This document shows, one piece after another, positions 19,224 through 26,937 of a DNA stretch of 64,000 nucleotides. The stretch's first letter is position 1, and each line of letters begins with the position of its first letter. Made by a program: the position numbers and the translations under genes. The notes under the pieces are model-generated. The model saw only the letters and a list, made by a program, of their open reading frames with translations. It was not told the DNA's origin and made no database searches. Source of the DNA: Microbacterium maritypicum (lineage in GTDB: Bacteria > Actinomycetota > Actinomycetes > Actinomycetales > Microbacteriaceae); the NCBI RefSeq assembly GCF_008868125.1, contig NZ_WAAQ01000002.1:372001-436000 (forward strand), read 5' to 3'.

Positions 19224-19955
19224 ATGACCCTCGCACTTCGTCCTCTCGCCTCCGTCATCGGTCTCGTCGCCGCTGCGCTCCTCGTCGCCGGGTGCACCGC
19301 TGGGCCGGGTGCGCAGACGCCGACAAGCTCGCCTGCCCCCAGCGCAGGCGGCGTCGACGACCAGAACGATGTCGAGGGCACACTGCTCGATGACGGACGC
19401 ATGTTCGCCGTCGTCACCTGGGGCTCGTCGACGTGTGTGCCGCAGGTCGACACGGTCGAGGCCCAGGGTCAAACCGTTACGGTCACGCTCGTGGATCCGG
19501 ACGGCGATGGCGCCGAGAAGGCCTGCACGGCCGACCTCGCGCCGCGCGCGAGCATCGGTGCGCTTCCCGAGGGAGTGGATCCGACCGCCGACATCACCCT
19601 CAACGTCTCCTACGGAGACATCACCGACGATGTGGACCTCGACGCCGACCCGGCCGCGACGGGGACGCCGGGCACCTCGACCGAGTACCTGCCCTCCGCC
19701 GGCTGGTTCGACGACGGCGGTCTCGTCCTGCTCACCTGGGGCTCTTCGTCCTGCCCGCCGGTCGTCGATTCGCTCGAGGGATCGGGGAACGCGGGGACGG
19801 CGACGTTCGCGACCGACGCCGACCAGGCCTGCACGATGGACATGGCGCCGCGTGCGACCATCCTCTCCTTCGGTGAGGACACGGTCGACGACGATGCTCC
19901 CTTCACCCTGACCCTCGTCGGCGGAGCTCTCGACGGCACGGTCGAGGTCCGCTGA
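19224..19955 (+). CDS. Lipoprotein with two tandem copies of an unassigned domain
   Basis: 243 residues. The signal peptide ends in the lipobox LLVAGC, so Cys24 is the lipid anchor. After a Thr/Ser/Pro linker the mature protein is an internal duplication: residues about 55-140 and 162-243 each contain TWGSS-x-C-x-P-x-VD and, some 30 residues on, a C-T-x-D-x-APRA motif. Cysteines pair by position (Cys71/Cys101 and Cys177/Cys203), suggesting one disulfide per repeat. I do not recognise the domain. It is a surface protein facing the outside of the membrane; function unknown. Confidence 0.88.
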   Translation: MTLALRPLASVIGLVAAALLVAGCTAGPGAQTPTSSPAPSAGGVDDQNDVEGTLLDDGRMFAVVTWGSSTCVPQVDTVEAQGQTVTVTLVDPDGDGAEKACTADLAPRASIGALPEGVDPTADITLNVSYGDITDDVDLDADPAATGTPGTSTEYLPSAGWFDDGGLVLLTWGSSSCPPVVDSLEGSGNAGTATFATDADQACTMDMAPRATILSFGEDTVDDDAPFTLTLVGGALDGTVEVR

Positions 19956-19976
19956 TCCCGAGGCGCCCTTCGGCTC

Positions 19977-20975
19977 TCAGAGGGTATGCACCGGGTGACC
20001 GGAGGGCAGTGCCAGCAGCAGAGCTCCGGGATCTGCCCAGCAGGTGATGCGCACGGCCTCGCCGAACTCGTCGCCGTCGAGCTCGATAGGGACGGGGTCG
20101 GTTGACGCGGCTTCTGCTGCTGATCCGTGGAAGTAGTGCACCGAGGCGTTCTTGCCGCGATGCTCGAGCACGCGGCGTCCCGCGCGGAAGCGATGCAGCA
20201 CGGAGTTGTCCCACCAGATCTTCCGCCACACCCCGAACCAGCCGAAGATGCCGGTCGGCTGGATGACGGCGACGTCGAGGGCGGCATCCGTGATCGACGC
20301 GTCGGGGATCAGGGAGATGCCGGCCGGAAGGGTGCCGCAGTTCGCGAAGAGCAGGCTGTAAGCGCGGTGCGAGTGCAGGCGCCCCTCATCGACCTGGTAG
20401 ACGGCGCGGAAGGGCTTCGCGCGCGGCAGGGAACGGGCGGCGCCATCGACGTACGCGATCCACCCCACTGATCTCTTCAGATCGGAGCGGGTGTTCGCGA
20501 TCATGTCGGCATCGAGCCCCATGCCGGCCAGCACCACGAAGGCGTGCCGGGCTTCCTCGCCGTCTTGTCGCGTGAGGCGGGCCCAGCCGATGTCGATCGG
20601 ATGCCGGAAGTCACCGAGCGCTGCGCGGATCATCTCCGTCGGGTCGCCCAGGGGGAGTCCGAGATTGCGGGCGAGCAGGTTCCCGGTGCCGCTGGGCAGG
20701 ATCGCCAGCGGCACACCGCTGTTCGCGATCGCTTCCGACACCGCGCGCACCGTGCCGTCGCCGCCCGCGACCAGCACGACATCCACACCGCGCTCGAGAG
20801 CCTGCGCCGTGGCATGCTGACCCGCATCCTCCACGGTCGTCGGGTAGAAGGCCGGATGCTCCCATCCCGCCTCGCGCGAGAGGTCGCGGACACGGGCTCG
20901 AAGGTGCTTTCCGTCGACCTTGATCGGGTTGTAGACGAGCGCCGCCTGTCGCGGGACGGGGGCGCTGGTGGTCAT
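19977..20975 (-). CDS. Diacylglycerol/lipid kinase family protein
   Basis: 332 residues, the DagK/YegS-type fold. The nucleotide motif GGDGT is at residues 71-75, followed by LAILPSGTGNLLARNLGLPL. Such enzymes phosphorylate diacylglycerol or related lipids, sparing or recycling lipid for phospholipid synthesis; in actinobacteria some act on sphingoid or mannosylinositol precursors. A TAGAGT box 6 nt upstream supports the ATG at 20975. The exact lipid substrate cannot be read from sequence. Confidence 0.9.
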   Translation of the reverse strand: MTTSAPVPRQAALVYNPIKVDGKHLRARVRDLSREAGWEHPAFYPTTVEDAGQHATAQALERGVDVVLVAGGDGTVRAVSEAIANSGVPLAILPSGTGNLLARNLGLPLGDPTEMIRAALGDFRHPIDIGWARLTRQDGEEARHAFVVLAGMGLDADMIANTRSDLKRSVGWIAYVDGAARSLPRAKPFRAVYQVDEGRLHSHRAYSLLFANCGTLPAGISLIPDASITDAALDVAVIQPTGIFGWFGVWRKIWWDNSVLHRFRAGRRVLEHRGKNASVHYFHGSAAEAASTDPVPIELDGDEFGEAVRITCWADPGALLLALPSGHPVHTL

Positions 20976-20981
20976 GGCGCT

Positions 20982-20987
20982 ACTCTA
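20982..20987 (-). promoter_or_regulatory. Leaderless -10 box of the lipid kinase gene
   Basis: TAGAGT on the minus strand with 6 nt to the ATG at 20975. Confidence 0.5.
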
Positions 20988-21058
20988 AACCGGGAAGTGC
21001 TCGGGTCTCCTCATCCGCGAGGGCGACCCTGCTCGACCGCGACGAGGGGAGCGAACGA

Positions 21059-21589
21059 ATGCGCGATGTCTCCCATGGCGACTCGCAGGCCGTGCTCTCC
21101 GCGCTGATCGAGACCGAGCCCGACCGGCTTCGGCGGCGCAGCATCTCGCTGGGGGTGCCTGTCTCCGACGCGGAGGACGCGGCCCAGACCGCGCTCCTGC
21201 GGGCTTGGCGCTCGGTCTCGCACCTGGAGACCCCGCAACCGGGGCGCATGTGCGCCTGGCTCGATGTCATCGCCAGGAACGTCGCCATCGATCTCGCGCG
21301 GCAACGTGCGCGGCGGCGGGAGGCCGTCCTGGAGGATGACGTGGCGGGCGAGGGGGCGAGCGTGGAGTCCGCCGTGGAGGTCCGGGTGTTCCTCGACGGC
21401 GCGCTCGCCGCCCTCCACTCGCTCCCGGAGACGCTCCGGGAGCCCTTGCTGCTCACCGTGGTCGACGGCCTCTCCACGGAGGAGGTGGCGATCCGGCTCG
21501 GAATCGAACCCGCGGCCGCGCGGCAGCGCATCTCGCGTGCCCGGAGAGCGTTGCGGGTGTGCCGACGTGCCGGGATGGACGAGGGCTGA
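21059..21589 (+). CDS. ECF-type RNA polymerase sigma factor
   Basis: 176 residues with sigma region 2 (DAEDAAQTALLRAWRSV, then CAWLDVIARNVAIDLAR) and region 4 (LPETLREPLLLTVVDGLSTEEVAIRLGIEPAAARQRISRARRAL in segments). The ATG at 21059 follows a GAGGGGAG site. No anti-sigma factor gene is adjacent: the neighbours are a lipid kinase and a SnoaL protein, both on the other strand. The promoters it controls are unknown. The unusually basic N-terminal half of region 2 (RLRRRSISLG) is a small oddity. Confidence 0.9.
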   Translation: MRDVSHGDSQAVLSALIETEPDRLRRRSISLGVPVSDAEDAAQTALLRAWRSVSHLETPQPGRMCAWLDVIARNVAIDLARQRARRREAVLEDDVAGEGASVESAVEVRVFLDGALAALHSLPETLREPLLLTVVDGLSTEEVAIRLGIEPAAARQRISRARRALRVCRRAGMDEG

Positions 21590-21618
21590 CGGAGGCCGGG
21601 CACAAGGCCGGGCCTCCG
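21590..21618. terminator. Hairpin between the sigma factor and SnoaL genes
   Basis: An 8-bp inverted repeat (21590-21597 with 21611-21618) between convergent genes. There is no T-run, so it is a weak terminator candidate for both. Confidence 0.45.
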
Positions 21619-21625
21619 AGCCGCC

Positions 21626-22006
21626 TCAGGCCGTGCCGAAGGGGTTGTCGATCACGTAGCGCCAGCCGTGCTCGTCGTCGTGCACCGCGACATCGGCCGT
21701 CGTGCCGGCGAGGTCGATCGCGGATCCGTCGGGACCCGTGCCGGTGATCGTCCAGTCGGCGACCGCGAGTCCGGTGCCCTCGCTCTCGAAGACGTGACGG
21801 ACCGTCATCGAGATCGGCAGGTTCAGACCGAGGAACTGCTCGAGAGCCCCTCTGATCGCGTCCGTGCCCGTCACGGCCGCTCCCGGTGCGGGCACGAAGA
21901 CGACGTCCGGGGTGTTCAGCGCCATCAGCCCGTCGAGGTCGCGGGCGTTGAAGCGATCGGCGAAGGCGAGGTTCAGCTGGTCGAGGGAGGTGACGCGGAT
22001 GCTCAT
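21626..22006 (-). CDS. SnoaL-like/nuclear transport factor 2 fold protein
   Basis: 126 residues with the NTF2-like pattern: FADRFNARDLDGLMALNTPDV then a TGTDAIRGALEQFLGL helix and a beta-rich end that closes WRYVIDNPFGTA. It probably binds a small hydrophobic molecule or acts as an isomerase or hydrolase. The substrate is unknown. A GGAAAGGA ribosome site supports the ATG at 22006. It is monocistronic and divergent from serS. Confidence 0.85.
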   Translation of the reverse strand: MSIRVTSLDQLNLAFADRFNARDLDGLMALNTPDVVFVPAPGAAVTGTDAIRGALEQFLGLNLPISMTVRHVFESEGTGLAVADWTITGTGPDGSAIDLAGTTADVAVHDDEHGWRYVIDNPFGTA

Positions 22007-22103
22007 GGGATTCCTTTCCACAGGTCGACGCGGTGCCGACCACTGCAGAGGAAGACGACACCGGCCCGAGAGTGTGACATCCGGCACCTCGGAGCGTTCA
22101 CCG

Positions 22104-22109
22104 TAGACT
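22104..22109 (+). promoter_or_regulatory. Leaderless -10 box of serS
   Basis: TAGACT, 6 nt before the ATG at 22116. Confidence 0.6.
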
Positions 22110-22115
22110 TGGTGG

Positions 22116-23432
22116 ATGATCGACCTCGCACTCCTCCGCGACAATCCGGAGATCGTCCGCCGCTCGCAGGCTGCTCGTGGAAACGACCAGAGCACCGTCG
22201 ACGTCGCTCTCGAGGCCGACCGATCGCGCAGGGCCGCGCTCTCCGCGTTCGAGGAGCTGCGCGCCGAGCAGAACGCCTTCGGCAAGCTCGTCGCGAAGGC
22301 TCCGAAAGACGAGAAGGCTGCGCTGGTCGCGCAGGCGAAAGACCTCGCCGAGCGCGTCAAGCAGGCCCAGCACGCGGCGAACGAGGCCGCCGACGCCGCG
22401 GCTGCCGCTCTGGCTCGGATCGAGAACGTGGTGATCGACGGCGTGCCGGCCGGCGGCGAAGCCGATTTCGTCGAACTGCGCCGCGTCGGTGACGTCCCGG
22501 CGTTCGACTTCGAGCCGAAGGATCACCTCGAGCTCGGCGAGCTCCTCGGAGCGATCGACATGGAACGCGGTGCCAAGGTCTCCGGCGCGCGCTTCTACTT
22601 CCTGCGCGGCATCGGCGCACGTCTCGAGATCGCGCTGATGAACCTCGCGCTCGACAAGGCGCTCCAGAACGGATTCGTGCCCCTGATCACCCCGACGCTC
22701 GTGCGCCCGGAGATCATGCAGGGCACCGGCTTCCTCGGCGAGCACGCCGATGAGGTCTACCACCTCGACAAGGACGACGATCTGTACCTGGTCGGCACCA
22801 GCGAGGTCGCGCTCGCCGGGTATCACAAGGACGAGATCGTCGACCTGGCAGACGGTGCCCTCCGCTACGCCGGCTGGTCGACCTGCTATCGCCGCGAGGC
22901 CGGCTCGCACGGCAAGGACACCCGCGGCATCATCCGGGTGCACCAGTTCAACAAGCTGGAGATGTTCGTCTACACGACTGCGGAGGAGGCCGAAGCCGAG
23001 CACCTGCGCCTCGTGGCCCTGCAGGAGGAGATGCTGACCTCGCTCGGTCTCGCCTACCGCGTGATCGATGTGGCAGCGGGAGACCTCGGCTCCAGCGCCG
23101 CTCGCAAGTACGACATCGAGGCGTGGGTGCCGACGCAGGGCGCCTTCCGCGAGCTCACCTCGACGTCGAACTGCACGACCTTCCAGGCGCGCCGCCTGGA
23201 CGTGCGTCATCGCCCTCTCGTCGATGCGGCGGATGGAGCGACGCAGGGAGCAGCGAAGACGCAGCACGTCGCCACGCTGAACGGCACGCTCGCCACGACA
23301 CGCTGGATCGTCGCCCTGCTCGAGACGCACCAGCAGGCCGATGGATCCGTGCGCGTGCCCGAGGTCCTGCGCCCCTACCTCGGCGGCCTCGACGTGATCC
23401 AGCCCCTCGTCGATGGGCGGGCCGCTCGATGA
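22116..23432 (+). CDS. serS: Seryl-tRNA synthetase
   Basis: 438 residues. It charges both tRNA-Ser genes in the window. The N-terminal helical arm (about residues 30-105) grips the tRNA long variable arm. The class II core has [31 protein letters not shown] and [13 protein letters not shown], with motif 3 in [20 protein letters not shown]. It is leaderless. The stop overlaps the ATG of the HAD phosphatase gene. Confidence 0.97.
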   Translation: MIDLALLRDNPEIVRRSQAARGNDQSTVDVALEADRSRRAALSAFEELRAEQNAFGKLVAKAPKDEKAALVAQAKDLAERVKQAQHAANEAADAAAAALARIENVVIDGVPAGGEADFVELRRVGDVPAFDFEPKDHLELGELLGAIDMERGAKVSGARFYFLRGIGARLEIALMNLALDKALQNGFVPLITPTLVRPEIMQGTGFLGEHADEVYHLDKDDDLYLVGTSEVALAGYHKDEIVDLADGALRYAGWSTCYRREAGSHGKDTRGIIRVHQFNKLEMFVYTTAEEAEAEHLRLVALQEEMLTSLGLAYRVIDVAAGDLGSSAARKYDIEAWVPTQGAFRELTSTSNCTTFQARRLDVRHRPLVDAADGATQGAAKTQHVATLNGTLATTRWIVALLETHQQADGSVRVPEVLRPYLGGLDVIQPLVDGRAAR

Positions 23433-24250
23433 CGGGCCCCTGGCTGGTCGGCCTCGACGTCGACGGGACCATCCTGCTGCAGGACGAGACGATGAGCCCC
23501 GGTGTTCCGGAAGCGATCGCCCGGCTTCGCGACGGCGGGCACATGGTCACCATCGCGACCGGTCGCAGCTGGATGGCGACCCGACGATACGTCGAGGAAC
23601 TCGGATTGACCGCGGACTACGTGGTGTGCTCCAACGGCGCGGTGACGATGCGCCGCTCGGGCGACGACTGGGAGCGCTGGAACGTGGAGACGTTCGATCC
23701 CACTCCGGTCCTCGGCCTGCTGCGAGAGCGTCTCCCCGAGGCCAGATACATGGTCGAACTCGCCTCCGGGCAGCGGTTGTTCACCGAGCAGCTCGATGAC
23801 TGGACACTCGACGGCGGGCGCCAGGTCGACTTCGACGAGCTCGGGGAACTCCCCGTCTCGCGCATCGTCGTCGTCTCTCCCGGCCATGACGAAGACGACT
23901 TCCACCGCCTGGTGGCGGACGCCGGTCTCAACGAGGTGTCGTACGCGATCGGCTGGACGGCGTGGCTGGACATCGCGCCGCAGGGCGTGGACAAGGGAAC
24001 CGCTCTGGAGCAGGTGCGCACCGAGCTGGGCCTCGACGAGGGACGCATCCTCGTCGCCGGCGACGGACGCAACGACATCGGGATGTTCGGCTGGGCTCGC
24101 TCGCTCGGTGGCCGCGCCGTCGCGATGGGGCAGGCGCCCGACGTGGTGAAGGAAGCCGCCGGCGAGGTCACCGCAGACGTGGCCGACGGCGGCCTGGCGC
24201 GAGCGCTCGACACGCTTCCAGCCCCCGCCCAGGTCAGCGCAGGAGAATAG
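23429..24250 (+). CDS. HAD-superfamily hydrolase, Cof type
   Basis: 273 residues. Motif I DVDGT is at residues 10-14, Motif II is the TIATGRSW stretch, and Motif III/IV are in [13 protein letters not shown] and [15 protein letters not shown]. This is a Cof-type (C2B cap) sugar-phosphate or nucleotide phosphatase. The substrate is unknown. Its ATG overlaps the serS stop (ATGA), so it is co-translated, and tRNA-Ser(UGA) follows in the same orientation. Confidence 0.92.
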   Translation: MTGPWLVGLDVDGTILLQDETMSPGVPEAIARLRDGGHMVTIATGRSWMATRRYVEELGLTADYVVCSNGAVTMRRSGDDWERWNVETFDPTPVLGLLRERLPEARYMVELASGQRLFTEQLDDWTLDGGRQVDFDELGELPVSRIVVVSPGHDEDDFHRLVADAGLNEVSYAIGWTAWLDIAPQGVDKGTALEQVRTELGLDEGRILVAGDGRNDIGMFGWARSLGGRAVAMGQAPDVVKEAAGEVTADVADGGLARALDTLPAPAQVSAGE

Positions 24251-24258
24251 TTCTCGGC

Positions 24259-24264
24259 TAGACT
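24259..24264 (+). promoter_or_regulatory. Candidate -10 box of tRNA-Ser(UGA)
   Basis: TAGACT, with transcription expected about 6 nt later, close to the leader hairpin. Confidence 0.4.
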
Positions 24265-24274
24265 CACGCCTGGT

Positions 24275-24292
24275 CGACAGAAGCGTCTGTCG
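24275..24292 (+). promoter_or_regulatory. 5' leader hairpin of tRNA-Ser(UGA)
   Basis: A perfect 7-bp stem (24275-24281 with 24286-24292) with an AGCG loop. The right arm ends directly at the first base of the tRNA. Confidence 0.7.
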
Positions 24293-24377
24293 GGAGGGTT
24301 GTCCGAGCGGCCGATGGAGCTGGTCTTGAAAACCAGTGGGCAGAGATGTCTCGTGGGTTCGAATCCCACACCCTCCG
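24293..24377 (+). tRNA. tRNA-Ser(UGA)
   Basis: The acceptor arms GGAGGGT and ACCCTCC pair, followed by the G discriminator. The long variable arm is typical of serine tRNA. The anticodon loop reads CTTGAAA, with anticodon TGA at 24327-24329 and a CTGGT/ACCAG stem. The T arm GTGGGTTCGAATCCCAC is intact. The 3' CCA is not encoded (GCA follows). It decodes UCA codons. Confidence 0.97.
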
Positions 24378-24426
24378 CATTTGAGCACGGTGCCCCCGCA
24401 CCGGCGCTTAATCCGAAAGGACCCGA

Positions 24427-25680
24427 GTGAGCCAGAACACCCGACGCCGTCACACGATCGCGCGCCACGGTCAGCTGGGCACTCCTGGCACCGTCGGCCA
24501 GCTCTTGAAGTTCATCGTGATCGGCCTCGCCGTGGTTCTGGTGAGCGGGCTCGGCGTCGGCGCCTACGTCTTCTACGACCTCTCGAGCACCGTCTCGGCG
24601 AACGCGGTCGAGATCGAGGGCCAGGACCCGATCCCGCCGGACATCGGCGAGTACGAGGGCGGCTTCAACATGGTGCTCACCGGGGTCGACACCTGTGAAG
24701 AGAAGTACAAGGACCTCTTCGGCGAGCGATGCTCCGGAGCGGATGCCGAGGGCTCGCTCAACGACGTGAACCTGCTGGTGCACGTCTCGCAGGAGCCGCG
24801 CCGGATCACGGTCGTCAGCTTCCCGCGCGACCTGATGGTCCCGATCCCGGCCTGCACCGACAAGAACGGCAACGCCACTTCCGCGATGAGCAAGCAGCCG
24901 CTCAACACCGCGTACACCGACGGCGGCCTGAACTGCGTCGTGAAGACGATCTCCGAACTCACCGACCAGGAGATCCAGTTCGCGGCCGGCGTCACCTTCG
25001 GTGGTGTGATCGAGATCACCAACGCGATCGGCGGCGTCGACGTCTGCCTCGCCAACCCGATCAAGGACCGCTACACGGGCCTCGACATGGCCGCAGGAAC
25101 GCACACGATCGAGGGGCTGCAGGCCCTGCAGTTCCTGCGAACACGTCACGGAGTGGGCGACGGCAGCGACCTCGGCCGCATCGGGAACCAGCAGCAGTAC
25201 ATGTCGAGCCTCGCCCGCAAGATGATCAGCGGCGACGTGCTCGGCAACGTCCCGGTCATGCTGAAGCTCGCGAACACCGCGATCCAGAACCTGGAGCCGA
25301 GCGAGTCCCTCACGAACCCGATGACGCTGGTCCAGATCGCTCTCGCGGTCAAGTCGGTCCCGTTCGAGGACATCGTCTTCGTGCAGTACCCGAACGGCAC
25401 GGACTCGGCCAACCCGAACAAGGTCGTCCCCAACTACACCGCCGCCTCGGCGCTCTGGGAGGCGCTCGCGGCGAACGCGCAGCTGCAGATTACGCACGAG
25501 AACAATAAGAACGACGGCGTGGTCGTGCAGGAGCCGACGGCACCCGTCGAGGAGCCGGCGACCGACCCCGCGGCGACTCCGGATCCGGCAGCAACCCCCG
25601 ACAATGTCGTGGCTCTGCCCGATTCGATCAAGGGCAACTCCGCCGCGCAGCAGACCTGCTCCAACGGCAACGTCCGCTGA
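24427..25680 (+). CDS. LytR-CpsA-Psr (LCP) family cell-wall ligase
   Basis: 417 residues. One transmembrane segment (about residues 30-53) places an extracellular LCP domain that moves lipid-linked glycopolymers onto peptidoglycan. Conserved stretches are GSLNDVNLLVHV, PRDLMVPIP and the C-terminal HTIEGLQALQFLRTRHGVGDGSDLGRIGNQQQ. Catalytic acidic and arginine positions typical of the family are present. The tail after residue 355 is a Pro/Ala/Glu linker. The GTG at 24427 has GAAAGGA upstream. Confidence 0.93.
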   Translation: MSQNTRRRHTIARHGQLGTPGTVGQLLKFIVIGLAVVLVSGLGVGAYVFYDLSSTVSANAVEIEGQDPIPPDIGEYEGGFNMVLTGVDTCEEKYKDLFGERCSGADAEGSLNDVNLLVHVSQEPRRITVVSFPRDLMVPIPACTDKNGNATSAMSKQPLNTAYTDGGLNCVVKTISELTDQEIQFAAGVTFGGVIEITNAIGGVDVCLANPIKDRYTGLDMAAGTHTIEGLQALQFLRTRHGVGDGSDLGRIGNQQQYMSSLARKMISGDVLGNVPVMLKLANTAIQNLEPSESLTNPMTLVQIALAVKSVPFEDIVFVQYPNGTDSANPNKVVPNYTAASALWEALAANAQLQITHENNKNDGVVVQEPTAPVEEPATDPAATPDPAATPDNVVALPDSIKGNSAAQQTCSNGNVR

Positions 25681-25792
25681 CCCCCACCGCGTGCACGCGC
25701 AAACTGATTGCGTGTTCTTGCGCTGACCCGCGTACCGCGGCGGCTGTGCAGTATTGGCGAACCGGCTCGTGCCGTGCGGGGATTCCGCGTAT

Positions 25793-26218
25793 CTACGGCG
25801 TGCGGAGCTCGTCGAGAACCTGACGTGCTTGGGCTCGGAGTGCGATCGGGCATCCCCAGTAGTCGTACACGCCTCCTCGCGAGGAGTTCTGACCGCAGAT
25901 CACGAATACTCCCGTGCCGAGGCGTTGCTTGAGTTCGCTGGCGAGCCAACCTACGAATCCGCTGTTGTCCTGATGGGGCGGAAAGTGAAACGAGAACAGC
26001 GCGAACTGTTCGGTCTCGGTCGTCGACCGCGCCAACCAGGACCAAGTGTCCTCGTCCCTGACGACAGCGAGGAGGTCGGTCGTGAGGGACGGCGGCTGGT
26101 CGAGCGGTGATTCCTGGAACGACCATGCACCCTCGAGGGCGACAAGATCGGCTTCGGCTATCACGCTTCGTAGTCGTCGTTTCGTTGCCTCAGCGGTTTC
26201 GTGACTGATATCGACCAT
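25793..26218 (-). CDS. Hypothetical protein, possibly DUF6196
   Basis: 141 residues, single domain, acidic and Trp/Phe-rich, with no signal peptide or transmembrane helix. It opens MVDISHETAEATKRRLRSVI and contains GAWSFQESP and WSWLARSTTETEQFALFSFHFP. The arrangement resembles the DUF6196 family, but I cannot confirm that from sequence alone. Codon use looks less GC-biased than the neighbours, and the flanking DNA is AT-richer, so it may have been acquired. The ATG overlaps no promoter motif I trust. Function is unknown. Confidence 0.7.
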   Translation of the reverse strand: MVDISHETAEATKRRLRSVIAEADLVALEGAWSFQESPLDQPPSLTTDLLAVVRDEDTWSWLARSTTETEQFALFSFHFPPHQDNSGFVGWLASELKQRLGTGVFVICGQNSSRGGVYDYWGCPIALRAQARQVLDELRTP

Positions 26219-26259
26219 GGGCCGACTTTACCGATGCGGCCGCGACATGTGGTGACGGT

Positions 26260-26844
26260 CTAGTCGTCGGTGGGTGGCGCGGGCGGATGGAGTGCGTCGA
26301 TGAGAGCGCTCATGATGCCGGGCATGTCGACGCTCGGGTCGATCATCCACTGCAGCTGAAGACCGTCGGATGCTGCCTGGATCACGCGAGCGAGTGTGTC
26401 GGGATCGAGGGCGGAGCGCCGCTCTTCGGCGCCGAAGCTGTCGGCGATCGACTCGCGCAGGCGGGCGCTGCGGTCGAGGAAGTACTCGTGGGCCGGATGC
26501 TCGGGGTCGGCGGCGTCGACCGAGAGGCGTGAGAACAGGGCGACCAGCCCCGGGACCTCGGTGTTGTGGCGGATCACCTCGATGAACCCGGTCCGAGCCT
26601 CGGCGTCACTGAGGCCTGAGGGATCGAGGCCGTCGTGCTCATCGCGCTTTCGAAGGACTTCGGTGAAGAGCTCTTCCTTCGAACCGAAGTAGTGCAGCAG
26701 TGCGGCGGGGGTGACTCCGACGACCTCGGCGATCTCCTTGAGCGAGGCGTTCTGATACCCCTTGCGCCCGATCACGTCGAGGGCGCTCTCGAGGATCTCC
26801 TCGCGTCGCGCCACGCCCTTCGCGTACGAACCTCGTCGTGCCAT
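26260..26844 (-). CDS. TetR-family transcriptional regulator
   Basis: 194 residues with an N-terminal TetR helix-turn-helix (about residues 12-58): RREEILESALDVIGRKG then ASLKEIAEVVGVTPAALLHYFGSKEELF. The C-terminal ligand-binding domain has no recognised specificity. It is divergent from the GH3 gene across a 93-bp AT-rich spacer and most likely represses it. A TAGGGT box 6 nt before the ATG supports the start and a leaderless mRNA. Confidence 0.93.
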   Translation of the reverse strand: MARRGSYAKGVARREEILESALDVIGRKGYQNASLKEIAEVVGVTPAALLHYFGSKEELFTEVLRKRDEHDGLDPSGLSDAEARTGFIEVIRHNTEVPGLVALFSRLSVDAADPEHPAHEYFLDRSARLRESIADSFGAEERRSALDPDTLARVIQAASDGLQLQWMIDPSVDMPGIMSALIDALHPPAPPTDD

Positions 26845-26850
26845 GCCTCG

Positions 26851-26856
26851 ACCCTA
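26851..26856 (-). promoter_or_regulatory. Leaderless -10 box of the TetR gene
   Basis: TAGGGT on the minus strand, 6 nt before the ATG at 26844. Confidence 0.5.
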
Positions 26857-26870
26857 ATCCTGAATGTCGT

Positions 26871-26899
26871 TTGATATCTAATACTGAAGGGCATATGGT
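26871..26899 (+). promoter_or_regulatory. Candidate GH3 promoter and TetR target region
   Basis: TTGATA at 26871-26876 and TATGGT at 26894-26899 are separated by exactly 17 bp, a good -35/-10 pair facing the GH3 gene. It shares the 93-bp divergent spacer, so a TetR site is expected here; I see no strong palindrome apart from the GATATC core at 26873-26878. Confidence 0.6.
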
Positions 26900-26937
26900 T
26901 TTCGCAGGACATCGACGTCGTGCGCGAAAGGGACACA

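Noticed and set aside
25681..25792. Terminator after the LCP gene
   Set aside because: Only short GCGCAA/TTGCGC complementarity with a long loop and no T-run is visible.
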